This document shows, piece by piece, positions 1-9,534 of a DNA stretch of 64,000 bases (the first letter of the stretch is position 1; each line of letters opens with the position of its first letter). Origin of the DNA: Shimia sediminis. GTDB lineage: Bacteria > Pseudomonadota > Alphaproteobacteria > Rhodobacterales > Rhodobacteraceae. The stretch is taken from assembly GCF_003990645.1 (NCBI RefSeq), contig NZ_RYZK01000003.1, positions 352,787-416,786 on the forward strand, given 5' to 3'. Under the pieces are notes generated by a model. It had not been told where the DNA came from and made no database searches. It saw only the letters and a program-made list of their open reading frames with translations. The translations under genes and the position numbers were made by a program.

Positions 1-473
1 TCGCGGCGCCCGCCACCCAATCGGACATCACCTATCGCATGGGAGAGCTGTCCCTGCCGGTCGAAGCACAGGTGCTGCGCAGCGCCGGTGAAGCCGACGC
101 CGCGGGCATCCGCCGCCCCGGTCTCGTGCTGGCCACCCGGCCCAATGCGCTGGTGACTTCCCCCACGGCGGCAACGATTCGCTACCGTGGCCCCTTGCTC
201 GACTATGGCAATGTCATGATCCTCGAACCCCAAGCGGGGCTGATGTTTGTGCTCGCGGGCCTCGAAGTGGTCTATGGTGAGGCCGGTCAGGTCATCCCCG
301 AAGGCTCTCCCATAGGTCTTATGGGCGGAGAAGACCCGGAAATTGGCTCAATTCTTTCAACAAGCGGTGATGACACTGGAAACACCCGCTCAGAAACGCT
401 CTATATAGAGGTCAGACAAGGCAAAGATGCGGTCGACCCGGAAATCTGGTTCCGCACAGACAAGGATGGATAG
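1..473 (+). CDS. envC: Murein hydrolase activator EnvC, C-terminal part (5' end outside window)
   Basis: The open frame enters from the left edge and ends at the TAG at 471-473, so only about 157 C-terminal residues are visible. They resemble the LytM/M23 peptidase fold: a YGNVMI strand, then a GQVIPEGSPIGLMGG turn and a final ETLYIEVR strand. The histidines and aspartate that bind zinc in active M23 enzymes are not in the expected places (the usual HxH position reads LYI). A degenerate LytM domain is characteristic of EnvC, which activates periplasmic amidases during septum splitting rather than cutting murein itself. Location directly before ctpA and rppH matches the usual alphaproteobacterial order. 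Identity is inferred from a partial protein. Confidence 0.75.
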   Translation, partial: AAPATQSDITYRMGELSLPVEAQVLRSAGEADAAGIRRPGLVLATRPNALVTSPTAATIRYRGPLLDYGNVMILEPQAGLMFVLAGLEVVYGEAGQVIPEGSPIGLMGGEDPEIGSILSTSGDDTGNTRSETLYIEVRQGKDAVDPEIWFRTDKDG

Positions 474-476
474 TTG

Positions 477-1808
477 ATGAAGAAATTTGTGGCGGCCGCG
501 CTGGGCGGTACCTTGGCGGGTGTGCTGGTGGCGACACAGGTCGCCGGGCCCCTGCTGGCGCAGGAATCCGCGCGCACATCCAACGTCTACGAACAGCTCG
601 ACCTGTTTGGTGACATATTCGAACGCATCCGCGCGCAATATGTCGAGGAAGTCGACGAAGGGGACCTGATCGAGGCCGCCATCAACGGCATGCTGACCTC
701 GTTGGATCCGCACTCCAGCTACCTCTCGCCTGACGACGCCGAAGACATGCGCGTGCATACGCGGGGCGAATTTGGTGGTCTTGGCATCGAAGTCACCCAG
801 GAAGACGGCTTTGTCAAAGTGGTCTCGCCGATTGATGGAACCCCGGCGGACACCGCGGGGATCGAGGCCGGGGATTTCATCACCCATGTCGATGGCGAAA
901 GCGTGCTGGGCCTGACGCTGGATCAGGCGGTCGAGATGATGCGCGGCCCGGTGGGGTCCGAGATTGTCATCACCGTTGTGCGCGAAGGCGAAGAAGAGCC
1001 GTTTGATATCTCGATCATCCGTGACACGATCAAGCTGACCGCCGTGCGCTCGCGCACCCAGGGCGACACGGTCATTCTGCGCGTCACCACCTTTAACGAT
1101 CAGACCACCCCCAACCTCGAAGCCGGTTTCAAGAAACAGGTTGAAGAGCTTGGTGGCATGGACAATGTCAACGGCATCGTGCTGGACCTGCGCAACAACC
1201 CCGGTGGTTTGCTGAACCAGGCGATCCAGGTGTCGGACTCGTTCCTTGAAAAGGGCGAGATCGTCTCGACCCGGGGCCGCAACCCCGAGGACGGCGACCG
1301 TTTCAATGCCACTCCGGGCGATCTTGCTGCGGGCAAGCCCATCGTGGTGCTGATCAACGGCGGCTCGGCCTCGGCCTCCGAGATTGTCGCCGGTGCGCTT
1401 CAGGATCACCGCCGCGCCATCGTGGTCGGTACCAAGAGCTTTGGCAAAGGGTCGGTTCAGACCGTGATGCCGCTGCGCGGCAGTGCCGCCATGCGCCTGA
1501 CCACGGCGCGCTACTACACGCCCTCGGGTCGCTCGATCCAGGCGCTGGGCGTCAGCCCGGACATCGTGGTGGAACAGCCCCGCCGCAAACCCGATGACGA
1601 GGAAGAGGTAGAAGGTCGCAAGCTGCGCACCGAGGCCGACCTGCGCGGCAGCCTCAACAATGACAGCCTGAGCGAGGACGAGATCCGCCAGATCGAAGAG
1701 GATCGCGCCAAGGCCGAAGCCGCCGCCCAGCTGCGGGAAGAGGATTATCAGCTGGCCTATGCCATTGATATCCTGAAAGGTTTGTCAGCACTGGGTCCGA
1801 CAGAGTAA
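477..1808 (+). CDS. ctpA: Carboxy-terminal processing protease, S41 family
   Basis: This 443-residue protein begins with a hydrophobic signal segment (about residues 4-28, ending LLAQE). A PDZ domain follows (about 95-170, with GGLGIEV), then the S41 catalytic domain. The Ser/Lys dyad is visible: S299 within GGSASASEI and K324 within FGKGSVQT, 25 residues apart as in CtpB. It cleaves C-terminal tails of periplasmic proteins. ATG 477 is chosen over the in-frame TTG 474 because AAGGA lies about ten bases upstream. It starts four bases after the envC stop, so the two are probably co-transcribed. A strong hairpin terminator follows. The acidic C-terminal tail (about 365-420) is charged and probably coiled. 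Confidence 0.93.
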   Translation: MKKFVAAALGGTLAGVLVATQVAGPLLAQESARTSNVYEQLDLFGDIFERIRAQYVEEVDEGDLIEAAINGMLTSLDPHSSYLSPDDAEDMRVHTRGEFGGLGIEVTQEDGFVKVVSPIDGTPADTAGIEAGDFITHVDGESVLGLTLDQAVEMMRGPVGSEIVITVVREGEEEPFDISIIRDTIKLTAVRSRTQGDTVILRVTTFNDQTTPNLEAGFKKQVEELGGMDNVNGIVLDLRNNPGGLLNQAIQVSDSFLEKGEIVSTRGRNPEDGDRFNATPGDLAAGKPIVVLINGGSASASEIVAGALQDHRRAIVVGTKSFGKGSVQTVMPLRGSAAMRLTTARYYTPSGRSIQALGVSPDIVVEQPRRKPDDEEEVEGRKLRTEADLRGSLNNDSLSEDEIRQIEEDRAKAEAAAQLREEDYQLAYAIDILKGLSALGPTE

Positions 1809-1828
1809 TCCGGACCTCGCGAGATGTG

Positions 1829-1860
1829 AAAGGGCGTCCCCGGGGGCGCCCTTTTGTTTT
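1829..1860 (+). terminator. Rho-independent terminator after ctpA
   Basis: A GC-rich hairpin (AAGGGCG-TCC pairing with GGGCGCCCTT, one G-T pair) is followed directly by TTTTGTTTTT. It starts about 20 bases after the ctpA stop codon and should end the envC-ctpA transcript. Confidence 0.85.
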
Positions 1861-1861
1861 T

Positions 1862-1917
1862 CAGGGGCCTTGCCCCTCTTGGCCCTGAAGGGCCAATTCA
1901 CCCCAGAGTATTTGTGG
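1862..1917 (-). repeat. Intergenic hairpin repeat, copy 1 (inverted)
   Basis: Read on the minus strand this gives GGGGTGAATTGGCCC, then AGGGCCAAGAGGGGCAAGG and CCCCT. It matches the copies at 18922-18983 and 33929-33987. Two short stems are evident (TTGGCCC/GGGCCAA and GGGGC/GCCCC). It lies between the ctpA terminator and rppH. Confidence 0.7.
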
Positions 1918-1995
1918 CAACACGAAGCAGGTTTGGGGTTTGCACCCATCGCGGCTGGCAGGTAGGAATTGAGCGTTCCACAAGAGGATGTTGAG

Positions 1996-2478
1996 ATGAC
2001 GCCAGAAGAGATCGCCAAACTGCCCTATCGTCCTTGTGTCGGTGTGATGCTGGTCAATGGCGACGGCCATGTCTTTGTCGGGCAGCGCATCGACAATCCC
2101 ACCGACGCCTGGCAGATGCCGCAGGGCGGGGTCGACAAGGGCGAGGATCCGCGTGATGCCGCCCTGCGCGAGTTGTGGGAAGAGACCGGTGTGGTCGCGG
2201 ATCTGGTGAGCATCGAGGCCGAGACCGAGGGCTGGTTGCCCTATGATCTGCCACATGATCTGGTGCCGCGCATCTGGAAGGGGCGTTACCGTGGGCAGGA
2301 ACAGAAATGGTATCTGTTGCGCTTTCATGGTGCGGATTCAGATGTGAACATCCAGACCGAGCATGCCGAGTTTTCGGAATGGCGCTGGTTGCCGGTGGAT
2401 CAGCTGGTCGCCAGGATCGTGCCGTTCAAACGCGAGGTTTACCGCAATGTGATCGCGGCGTTTGACGCGCATCTTTAG
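1996..2478 (+). CDS. rppH: RNA pyrophosphohydrolase (Nudix)
   Basis: A 160-residue Nudix hydrolase, the normal length for alphaproteobacterial RppH. The Nudix box is complete at residues 44-66: GG, KGE, the REL core and EETG match GX5EX7REUXEEXGU. RppH removes pyrophosphate from the 5' triphosphate of mRNA and so triggers RNase E-dependent decay. An open frame extends to a TTG at 1969, but ATG 1996 has AGAGGA seven bases upstream, which decides the start. Its position after ctpA is conserved in Rhodobacteraceae. It converges on the acyl-CoA dehydrogenase gene with two bases between stops. Confidence 0.93.
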   Translation: MTPEEIAKLPYRPCVGVMLVNGDGHVFVGQRIDNPTDAWQMPQGGVDKGEDPRDAALRELWEETGVVADLVSIEAETEGWLPYDLPHDLVPRIWKGRYRGQEQKWYLLRFHGADSDVNIQTEHAEFSEWRWLPVDQLVARIVPFKREVYRNVIAAFDAHL

Positions 2479-2480
2479 GC

Positions 2481-3656
2481 TTACATCCGTTTTGCCACCT
2501 CTTCCAGCATGACCTCGGTGGCGCCGCCGCCGATGGCCTGCACCCGCGCATCCCGCGCCATGCGTTCGATCGTGGTGCCGGTCATGAAACCGGTGCCGCC
2601 GTGGAACTGCACACAGTCATACATGACCTTGTTCACCAATTCGCCGCAGAGCGCCTTGAGCATGGAGACCTCGCGCACCAGGTCTTCGCCACGGGCCATG
2701 CGGGCCGCGGTGGCATAGGTCATCTGCCGCGCCGCCTCGACCCGGGTTGCCAGCTCGGCCAGTCTTTGGCGGATCACCTGCTTGTCCCAGAGCGGCGCGC
2801 CAAAGGCCTGGCGGTCTTTGACATACGCTACCGTATGTTCAATCGCAGCCTGCGCTTCGCCCATGGCCATGGCGGCGAGCACGATGCGTTCGTTCTGAAA
2901 ATTCTTCATGATCTCGTAAAAACCGCGCCCCTCGGCCCCCAGCACGTTTTCCTCTGGTACGAAGACATCGACAAAGGACAGCTCTGCCGTGTCCGAGCTG
3001 CGCCAGCCATGTTTGTCCAGTTGGCGCGTCACGGTAAAGCCCGGCATACCCTTGTCCAGAATGAACATCGTCACCCCCTGACTGGCCGGACCCGAGGTGT
3101 CCGTTTTTGCCGCAACGCAGGTGACGTCCGCCAGAACTCCGTTTGTTATAAAGGTCTTGGCGCCATTCAGACGCCACCCACCAGTGACCCGCTGCGCCCG
3201 TGTCCTGATGCCCTTAACATCCGATCCGGCGCCCGGTTCCGTGATGCCCACCGCCGTAATGATCTCGCCCGAAATCACCCCCGGCATGTAGCGCTGTTTC
3301 TGTGCCGCGTTGCCGGCGTTCCAGATATGGACCGAGGCCATGTCCGTATGCACCAGCGCCGTGATCGCCACCCCGGCATAGGTGCTGCGCCCCAGCTCTT
3401 CGGCCAGAACCACGGTGGCGCGGACGTCCATCTCTGCACCGCCCAAGGCCTCCGGGTAGCGGATGCCAAACAATCCCAGGTCTCCCATGCTGCGCAGCAA
3501 ATCGCGCGGCGTTGCGCCTTCCTGTTCCCATACGTCGGCGTATGGTTTGATTTTTTCCTCCACGAAACGCCGCACCTGCGCGCGCAGCATGTGGTGCTCT
3601 TCTGCAAAGAAAAAATCGCTGGCCGTGGTGGCATCGAACCCCAAGGAATGGTCCAT
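2481..3656 (-). CDS. Acyl-CoA dehydrogenase
   Basis: 391 residues, the standard length of the FAD-dependent acyl-CoA dehydrogenase family. Visible family motifs are GITEPGAGSD (flavin/substrate loop), AKTFITNG, QAFGAPLWDKQ, and a C-terminal QFHGGTGFM. The enzyme introduces an alpha-beta double bond in an acyl-CoA and passes electrons to ETF. The start at 3656 is preferred over the longer frame to 3719 because GAGGAGAG lies just upstream. The gene is divergent from the monooxygenase/reductase at 3831 and shares its dyad-containing promoter, so it probably acts on an intermediate of that aromatic pathway. The exact substrate cannot be read from sequence. Confidence 0.88.
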   Translation of the reverse strand: MDHSLGFDATTASDFFFAEEHHMLRAQVRRFVEEKIKPYADVWEQEGATPRDLLRSMGDLGLFGIRYPEALGGAEMDVRATVVLAEELGRSTYAGVAITALVHTDMASVHIWNAGNAAQKQRYMPGVISGEIITAVGITEPGAGSDVKGIRTRAQRVTGGWRLNGAKTFITNGVLADVTCVAAKTDTSGPASQGVTMFILDKGMPGFTVTRQLDKHGWRSSDTAELSFVDVFVPEENVLGAEGRGFYEIMKNFQNERIVLAAMAMGEAQAAIEHTVAYVKDRQAFGAPLWDKQVIRQRLAELATRVEAARQMTYATAARMARGEDLVREVSMLKALCGELVNKVMYDCVQFHGGTGFMTGTTIERMARDARVQAIGGGATEVMLEEVAKRM

Positions 3657-3726
3657 GTGTTTGCTCTCCTCAATCTCCCTGGGCATGAGCGTGGCCAAAG
3701 CGCGGAACCCGGTCAACAAATTTACC

Positions 3727-3766
3727 CATTTGCTTCAAGCTTGAAATTTTAAACTTGAAGCAAATG
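3727..3766. promoter_or_regulatory. Inverted-repeat operator in the divergent catabolic promoter
   Basis: CATTTGCTTCAAG (3727-3739) and its exact reverse complement (3754-3766) form a 13-bp perfect inverted repeat. A second palindrome, TTCAAGCTTGAA (3734-3745), overlaps it. The site sits between the divergent acyl-CoA dehydrogenase and monooxygenase/reductase genes. The MarR protein encoded at 6844-7296 is the natural candidate to bind here; that link is inference. Confidence 0.7.
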
Positions 3767-3830
3767 AGATATCCTCCTAACCTACGCCCGGAGAAACTGC
3801 GCGTACGACCCGAAATGTGGAGGAATTACA

Positions 3831-6116
3831 GTGAAGGTCATCTGTCTAGGGGGCGGCCCGGCGGGCCTCTATTTTGCCATCTCCATGAAGCTGCGCGATC
3901 CGGGGCACGAGGTTGTTGTGCTCGAACGCAACCGCGCCAATGATACCTTTGGCTGGGGTGTTGTGCTGTCGGATGACGCGCTGGAGCAGATGCAGGAAAA
4001 CGATCCGCAAAGCACCGAGGCGATCCGCTCGAACTTTGCCTATTGGGACGACATCGCGGTTGAGCACAACGGAACGCGCACTGTCTCGGGCGGGCATGGC
4101 TTTGCCGGGATCGGTCGCAAGGCGATGCTGATCCTGCTGCAGCAGCGGGCCCGCGAGCTGGGCGTCGACCTGCGCTTCGAGACCGAGTTCAAAACCGCCG
4201 AGGAATACCGCAAGGATTACGACATCGTCGTGGGGTGTGACGGCATCAACTCGGCTGTGCGCGCGGAATACGAAGACAAATTTCGCCCCGACATCGACGT
4301 GCGCGAATGCAAGTTCATCTGGCTTGGCACGCATCAGAAATTCGATGACGCCTTTACCTTTATCTTTGAAAAAACCGAGCACGGCTGGATGTGGGCGCAT
4401 GTCTACCAGTTTGACGATCAGACGGCGACCTTCATCGTGGAATGCCAGCAGGACACCTGGGACAACTGGGGGTTCGAGGACATGTCCAAAGAGGAAACGG
4501 TCGAGACCTGTCGCAAGGTGTTCGAGAAATACCTTGATGGGCACGAGCTGATCTCGAACGCCGCGCACCTGCGGGGCTCTGCCGTGTGGATGAACTTCCC
4601 GCGCGTGATCTGCGAGACATGGCACCACGAGAACGTCGTGCTGATGGGCGACGCCGCGGCGACCGGGCACTTTTCCATCGGCTCCGGCTCGCGACTGGCC
4701 TTTGACAGCGCCATTGCGCTCGCCGAATTCCTGCATTCCGAACCCACGACGACGCAGGCCTTTGAACGCTATCAGGAAGAGCGCCGCCTTGAGGTGCTGC
4801 GCCTGCAATCCGCCGCGCGAAATAGCCTTGAGTGGTTCGAGCGCGTGGAACGCTATCTCGACATGGACCCGGTTCAGTTCAACTATTCCCTGCTGACCCG
4901 CTCGCAACGGATCAGCCATGAAAACCTGCGTCTGCGCGACCCTGACTGGCTGGGCAGCGCCGAGGATTGGTTTCAGGCCCAGGCCGGTGGCGAACCGGGC
5001 CGCGCCCCGATGTTTGCCCCTTACAAGCTGCGCGATATGACGCTTGCCAACCGCGTCGTGGTCTCGCCCATGGCGCAGTATAAATCCATCGACGGCATCC
5101 CCGGCGACTGGCATTTCACCCACTACGCCGAGCGCGCCAAAGGCGGGGCAGCCCTGGTCTATACCGAGATGGCCTGTGTGTCGCCCACGGGCCGTATCAC
5201 CCTCGGGTGTCCCGGTCTTTATGCACCAGAGCATGAGGCGGGCTGGAAACGTCTGACCGATTTTGTGCATGCCGAAACCCAAGCCAAGCTTTGCTGCCAG
5301 ATCGGCCATTCGGGCCGCAAGGGGTCCACACAACTGGGGTGGGAGGTCATGGACGCCCCCCTAAAAGACGGCAACTGGGATCTGATCTCGGCCAGCGACA
5401 TCCCGTGGTCGCCAAACAACGCCACCCCGCGCCCCATGACGCGTGCGGATATGGACGAGGTGACCGCGCAATTCGTGGCCTCAGCTCAAATGGCCAACCG
5501 CGCCGGGTTCGACATGATCGAACTGCACGCCGCCCACGGCTACCTGATCTCGTCCTTCATCTCGCCCAAGTCCAACACGCGTGACGACGACTACGGCGGA
5601 AGCCTCGAAAACCGCCTGCGCTACCCGCTCGAGGTCTTCAACGCCATGCGCGCTGTCTGGCCTGCGGAAAAGCCCATGTCGGTCCGTATCTCAGCCAACG
5701 ACTGGGTGGGCGACGACGGTGTGACGCCGGAAGAGGCGGTCGAGATCGCCAAGGCGTTCAGCGACGCAGGCGCCGACATCATCGACGTGTCCGCCGGGCA
5801 GACGTCAATCGACGCCGATCCGGTCTATGGCCGCATGTTCCAGACGCCCTTTTCGGACCAGATCAAGAACGAGACTGGCATTGCGACGATGGCGGTTGGC
5901 AACATCTATGAAACCGACCACGTCAATTCGATCCTGATGGCCGGTCGCGCCGATCTCGTGGCAATTGGCCGTCCGCATCTTGCCGATCCTTACTGGACCT
6001 TGCATGCTGCGGTCGAATTGGGCGACATGCAGGCCACCTGGCCCCTGCCGTATGATGCAGGCCGGGATCAGGCACGGCGTTTGGCCGAAAAAGCACAGGA
6101 AGTTATCCGGGTATGA
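3831..6116 (+). CDS. 2-aminobenzoyl-CoA monooxygenase/reductase-type fusion (bifunctional salicylyl-CoA 5-hydroxylase/oxidoreductase family)
   Basis: A 761-residue natural fusion. Residues 1 to about 380 form an FAD aromatic hydroxylase: GGGPAG near the N-terminus, a DG-type motif ([11 protein letters not shown]), and [14 protein letters not shown]. Residues from about 395 to the end form an Old-Yellow-Enzyme TIM barrel ([38 protein letters not shown]). This architecture and length are those of ACMR, which hydroxylates and then reduces 2-aminobenzoyl-CoA to a non-aromatic CoA ester; some homologues are annotated as salicylyl-CoA 5-hydroxylases. The start is GTG 3831 with GGAGGA seven bases upstream. 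The SDR follows with an ATGA overlap. Substrate (anthranilate or salicylate type) is not resolved. Confidence 0.88.
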   Translation: MKVICLGGGPAGLYFAISMKLRDPGHEVVVLERNRANDTFGWGVVLSDDALEQMQENDPQSTEAIRSNFAYWDDIAVEHNGTRTVSGGHGFAGIGRKAMLILLQQRARELGVDLRFETEFKTAEEYRKDYDIVVGCDGINSAVRAEYEDKFRPDIDVRECKFIWLGTHQKFDDAFTFIFEKTEHGWMWAHVYQFDDQTATFIVECQQDTWDNWGFEDMSKEETVETCRKVFEKYLDGHELISNAAHLRGSAVWMNFPRVICETWHHENVVLMGDAAATGHFSIGSGSRLAFDSAIALAEFLHSEPTTTQAFERYQEERRLEVLRLQSAARNSLEWFERVERYLDMDPVQFNYSLLTRSQRISHENLRLRDPDWLGSAEDWFQAQAGGEPGRAPMFAPYKLRDMTLANRVVVSPMAQYKSIDGIPGDWHFTHYAERAKGGAALVYTEMACVSPTGRITLGCPGLYAPEHEAGWKRLTDFVHAETQAKLCCQIGHSGRKGSTQLGWEVMDAPLKDGNWDLISASDIPWSPNNATPRPMTRADMDEVTAQFVASAQMANRAGFDMIELHAAHGYLISSFISPKSNTRDDDYGGSLENRLRYPLEVFNAMRAVWPAEKPMSVRISANDWVGDDGVTPEEAVEIAKAFSDAGADIIDVSAGQTSIDADPVYGRMFQTPFSDQIKNETGIATMAVGNIYETDHVNSILMAGRADLVAIGRPHLADPYWTLHAAVELGDMQATWPLPYDAGRDQARRLAEKAQEVIRV

Positions 6117-6847
6117 GCCTAAGCGGCAAAAGCGTGTTGATCACCGGCGGCGGGTCGGGATTGGGGGCCGATATGGCCCGCACCTTTGCCGCCGCGGGCG
6201 CCCATGTCACCATCGCGGGCCGCCGCGAAGAGCCGCTGTTGCGGGTTGCCGATCAGGCCGGGTGTTCCTGGGTCGTGGCCGACATCACGGATGAGGCGAG
6301 CGTGCAGAACATGTTCGCCACCGGCCCCTTCGACATCGTGATCGCCAATGCGGGCGCCTCCTCCAGCGCGCCGCTTAAACGCACGACGCTCGCCGATTGG
6401 AACGCGATGATGGCGGTCAACCTGACCGGCACGTTTCTGACCCTGCGCGAAGGCCTCAACCAGATGCCCGCATGGGGCCGCCTGATCGCCGTGGCCTCGA
6501 CCGCAGCGCTGAAGGGGTATGCCTATGTCGCGCCTTATGCGGCGGCCAAACACGGCGTGGTCGGCATGGTAAAATCGCTCGCGCTGGAAGTGGCGCGCAG
6601 CGACGTCACCGTGAACGCCCTCTGCCCCGGCTTCCTTGACACCGAGATGACCGACCGCTCTGTGACCAACATCATGGAAAAAACCGGCAAGTCCCGCGAC
6701 GACGCCATCGCGGCCCTCGCCGCAACCAACCCGCAAAAACGCCTGATCCAACCAGCCGAGGTCACCGCCGCCGCGCTCTGGCTCTGCGCGCCGGGCTCCC
6801 AAGGCATCAACGGTCAGGCCATCCCCATCGCCGGAGGTGAAGTATGA
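6113..6847 (+). CDS. Short-chain dehydrogenase/reductase (aromatic-CoA pathway)
   Basis: A 244-residue classical [11 protein letters not shown] cofactor loop near residue 10, NAG at the end of beta-4, catalytic serine in VASTAA and YAAAK as the Tyr-Lys pair. The end (PIAGGEV) is typical of 3-hydroxyacyl-CoA or related dehydrogenases. It overlaps both neighbours by ATGA, so it is translationally coupled to the monooxygenase/reductase and the MarR gene. A role in oxidising a hydroxyl intermediate after ring reduction is a reasonable inference. The sequence alone does not fix the substrate. Confidence 0.85.
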   Translation: MSLSGKSVLITGGGSGLGADMARTFAAAGAHVTIAGRREEPLLRVADQAGCSWVVADITDEASVQNMFATGPFDIVIANAGASSSAPLKRTTLADWNAMMAVNLTGTFLTLREGLNQMPAWGRLIAVASTAALKGYAYVAPYAAAKHGVVGMVKSLALEVARSDVTVNALCPGFLDTEMTDRSVTNIMEKTGKSRDDAIAALAATNPQKRLIQPAEVTAAALWLCAPGSQGINGQAIPIAGGEV

Positions 6848-7296
6848 GCGACGATCTCACACGCCGCCGCCTGCGCATCTGGCTGCGCCTCTTGCGCCTG
6901 ACACGCGGCACCGAAAACCACCTGCGCGAGTTCCTGCGGGTGAACCACGACACCACCCTGCCGCGCTTTGACGTGATGGCCGCGCTGCACCGTCACCAAG
7001 GGCCCATGAAGATGAGCGACCTCAGCCGCGCGCTTCTGGTCTCGAACGGCAACGCCACCGCCGTGGTGGACCGTCTGGAAAAGGACGGCTTGGCCAAACG
7101 CGTGCAATCCGAAACAGACCGCCGCGCCGTGCTGGTCACCCTGACCGACGCTGGCCGCACCGAATTCGACACTCAGGCCGAGGCCCACGCCACCGAGATC
7201 GACATGCTCTTTGCAGGTCTCGACGAAAACGATCTCGACGCCCTGCGCGACATCATCTGGAAGATCGAAGGAGACGATCACGACACGTCCGCCTGA
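6844..7296 (+). CDS. MarR-family transcriptional regulator
   Basis: 150 residues with a winged helix: MKMSDLSRALLVSNGNATAVVDRLEKDGL as helices 3-4, then the wing QSETDRRAVLVTLTDAGR, whose D-R-R-A-V pattern is the MarR hallmark. Regulators of this type are released from DNA by aromatic acids or their CoA esters. The gene overlaps the upstream SDR by ATGA and is followed by the ABC importer, so it should govern the catabolic and transport genes through the inverted repeats at 3727-3766 and perhaps 7325-7373. Assignment to the family is firm; ligand and operator are inferred. Confidence 0.9.
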   Translation: MSDDLTRRRLRIWLRLLRLTRGTENHLREFLRVNHDTTLPRFDVMAALHRHQGPMKMSDLSRALLVSNGNATAVVDRLEKDGLAKRVQSETDRRAVLVTLTDAGRTEFDTQAEAHATEIDMLFAGLDENDLDALRDIIWKIEGDDHDTSA

Positions 7297-7324
7297 CCCC
7301 GGTCAGGCACGCTCACCGGGCGCA

Positions 7325-7373
7325 ATCGATACAGGACAAAGACCTACACAAGGCAATAAAAACATGTATCGAT
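7325..7373. promoter_or_regulatory. Inverted repeat upstream of the ABC importer
   Basis: ATCGATACA (7325-7333) and TGTATCGAT (7365-7373) are exact reverse complements separated by 31 bases, about 40 bases before the binding-protein start codon. The spacing of three helical turns would suit two bound dimers or looping. It differs in sequence from the 3727-3766 dyad, so a different regulator is possible. Confidence 0.5.
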
Positions 7374-7414
7374 ATGGCCCATAAAAGAAAATTGGTCGAA
7401 CGGGAGGAAAACCA

Positions 7415-8551
7415 ATGAAACTCAAGCAACTTATACTTGCGGCCTCGATGGGGCTGGCAGCGGCTGCGGCGCAAGCCGAAGGCGTCAAGGTCGGCATGAT
7501 CACCACGCTGTCCGGCGGTGGTGCAGGTCTTGGCATCGACGTACGCGACGGCTTTATGCTGGCCGTGAAACAGGCAGGCCGCAGCGACCTCGAGGTCGTG
7601 ATCGAAGACGATCAACGCAAGCCTGACATCGCCGTGCAGCTGGCCGACAAGATGATCCAGTCCGAAAAGGTCGACGTGCTGACCGGCATCATCTGGTCGA
7701 ACCTCGCCATGGCCGTGGTGCCTGCGGCGACCGCACAGGGCAAATTCTATCTCTCGCCCAACGCCGGACCGTCCCCGCTTGCGGGCAAAGGCTGTCATCC
7801 GAACTACTTCAACGTCGCATGGCAGAACGACAACCTGCACGAAGCCGCTGGCGGTTACGCCTCGGATGCGGGCCACAAAAAAGCGTTCATCCTTGCCCCG
7901 AACTACCCCGCAGGCAAAGACGCGCTGACCGGCTTTAAGCGTTTCTTCAAGGGTGAGCTGGCAGGCGAGGTCTATACCAAGCTCGGCCAGACCGACTATG
8001 CCGCCGAGATCGCGCAAATCCGCGCGTCGGACGCTGACAGTGTGTTCTTCTTCCTGCCCGGCGGCATGGGGATTTCCTTCCTCAAGCAATATGCCGACAG
8101 TGGCGTGGACCTGCCCGTCGTGGGCCCGGCCTTCAGCTTTGACCAGGGCATCCTGCAAGCCGTTGGCGCCGCTGCACTTGGCGTGAAGAACACCTCGCAA
8201 TGGTCCAAGGACCTCGGCAATGCCGCGAATGAGGCCTTTGTGGCGTCGTTCCAGTCCGAGTATGGCCGCCTGCCGTCGCTCTATGCCAGCCAGGGTTTTG
8301 ACACCGCGAACCTGTTGATGTCCGCCATGGATGCGGCAGACGTCAACGATCAGGACGCCTTCCGCGCCGCACTGGAAGCCGCCAAGTTCGACTCTGTGCG
8401 CGGGGATTTCAAATTCGGTCCCAACCACCATCCGATCCAGACGATCTATGTGCGTGAAGTCATCCAGGAAGGTGACGTCTTTACCAACAAGATCGTGGCC
8501 GTTGGCCTGAAAGATCACGCAGACGCCTACGCGGCTGACTGCAAGATGTAA
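7415..8551 (+). CDS. Branched-chain-amino-acid-type ABC transporter substrate-binding protein
   Basis: A 378-residue periplasmic protein with a clear signal peptide (MKLKQLILAASMG..., cleavage after AQA, about residue 23). The mature part is a Leu/Ile/Val-binding-protein fold of the HAAT family: VGMITTLSGGGAGLG at the first strand, then the type I periplasmic domain. Many members clustered with aromatic degradation genes bind benzoates or other aromatic acids rather than amino acids; given the monooxygenase/reductase upstream, that is the better guess here. GGAGG precedes the ATG. A stable stem-loop separates it from the permease genes, as is usual for highly expressed binding proteins. Confidence 0.9.
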   Translation: MKLKQLILAASMGLAAAAAQAEGVKVGMITTLSGGGAGLGIDVRDGFMLAVKQAGRSDLEVVIEDDQRKPDIAVQLADKMIQSEKVDVLTGIIWSNLAMAVVPAATAQGKFYLSPNAGPSPLAGKGCHPNYFNVAWQNDNLHEAAGGYASDAGHKKAFILAPNYPAGKDALTGFKRFFKGELAGEVYTKLGQTDYAAEIAQIRASDADSVFFFLPGGMGISFLKQYADSGVDLPVVGPAFSFDQGILQAVGAAALGVKNTSQWSKDLGNAANEAFVASFQSEYGRLPSLYASQGFDTANLLMSAMDAADVNDQDAFRAALEAAKFDSVRGDFKFGPNHHPIQTIYVREVIQEGDVFTNKIVAVGLKDHADAYAADCKM

Positions 8552-8563
8552 CCAAACCCCGCG

Positions 8564-8589
8564 CCCGTCCCGGTATTTGCCGGGGCGGG
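8564..8589 (+). promoter_or_regulatory. Stem-loop between binding protein and permease genes
   Basis: CCCGTCCCGG, loop TATTTG, CCGGGGCGGG: a ten-pair stem (one G-T) starting 13 bases after the binding-protein stop. There is no T-tract, so it is more likely an mRNA-stabilising or partial-attenuation hairpin that keeps binding-protein message in excess. Confidence 0.7.
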
Positions 8590-8612
8590 TGTAACGGGAA
8601 CGGTGGGATATC

Positions 8613-9533
8613 ATGTCTACTCTTCTGCTGATCGAGCAGACGCTGAACGGGCTACAATTCGGCGTCATGCTCTTCCTCATGGCCGCAGGTCTGACCCTGA
8701 TCTTTGGTGTCATGGGCCTGATCAACCTCGCCCATGGTTCGCTCTACATGGTCGGTGCCTTTGCGGCGGCGGCGGTTGCAGCGGCTACAGGCTCGTTCAT
8801 CCTTGCCCTGATTGGCAGCCTGATCGCGGCGGCCCTTGCCGGAGTCATTGTCGAGATGACCGTGATCCGGCGGCTTTATGACCGCGACCACCTCGATCAG
8901 GTGCTGGCGACCTTTGCGCTGATCCTGATCTTTTCCGAAGGCACGCGCTGGGTCTTTGGCTCGTTCCCGCTGTTCCTTGATAAACCCGCATGGCTCTCAG
9001 GCACCGTCATGCTGCCCTTTGGTATCGAATATTCGCTCTATCGCCTGACCATCATCGGGATCGGCCTCGTCGTGGCGGCGGGTCTGTTCTGGATGATCGC
9101 CCGCACACGCATCGGCATCCAGATCCGCGCCGGTGAAAACGACCGCGAGATGATTGGCGCGCTCGGCGTTAACATTTCCCGCCTCTACACGCTGGTCTTT
9201 GCCCTCGGCGCCGCACTGGCTGGCTTTGCCGGTGCCCTGATCGGCGCCATCCAATCGGTTCAGGTCGGCATGGGTGAACCCGTTCTGATCCTCGCCTTCG
9301 TGGTGATCGTGATCGGCGGCATCGGCTCGATCAAGGGCGCGCTCGTCGGCGCAATCCTCGTCGGCCTCACCGACACGCTGGGCCGCTTGCTCCTGCCGCA
9401 AGTCTTCGGCCTGTTCATGGAGCCATCAGCGGCCACATCGGTCGGCTCGTCGCTGTCGTCCATGTCGATCTACATCCTCATGGCAGGGGTCCTGTTGTTC
9501 AAACCATCCGGCCTGTTTGGCGGAGGACACTGA
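8613..9533 (+). CDS. ABC transporter permease, LivH type
   Basis: 306 residues, strongly hydrophobic, with the LivH signature near the N-terminus (GLTLIFGVMGLINLAHG) and the permease EAA-like loop MIGALGVNISRLYTLVFALGAALAG. It forms one half of the inner-membrane channel of the importer with the LivM-type protein. The gene begins 61 bases after the binding-protein gene and its TGA lies just before the next ATG. Substrate specificity comes from the binding protein, so the symbol livH is not assigned. Confidence 0.9.
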   Translation: MSTLLLIEQTLNGLQFGVMLFLMAAGLTLIFGVMGLINLAHGSLYMVGAFAAAAVAAATGSFILALIGSLIAAALAGVIVEMTVIRRLYDRDHLDQVLATFALILIFSEGTRWVFGSFPLFLDKPAWLSGTVMLPFGIEYSLYRLTIIGIGLVVAAGLFWMIARTRIGIQIRAGENDREMIGALGVNISRLYTLVFALGAALAGFAGALIGAIQSVQVGMGEPVLILAFVVIVIGGIGSIKGALVGAILVGLTDTLGRLLLPQVFGLFMEPSAATSVGSSLSSMSIYILMAGVLLFKPSGLFGGGH

Positions 9534-9534
9534 C

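Noticed and set aside
3846-5333. Long minus-strand open frame (495 codons)
   Set aside because: Antisense shadow of the monooxygenase/reductase; strong family motifs are on the plus strand and the frame has no ribosome site or recognised motifs.
9517-9534. Longer LivM start at TTG 9517
   Set aside because: Overlaps the LivH end and lacks a ribosome site; ATG 9535 has GGAGGA at the proper distance.
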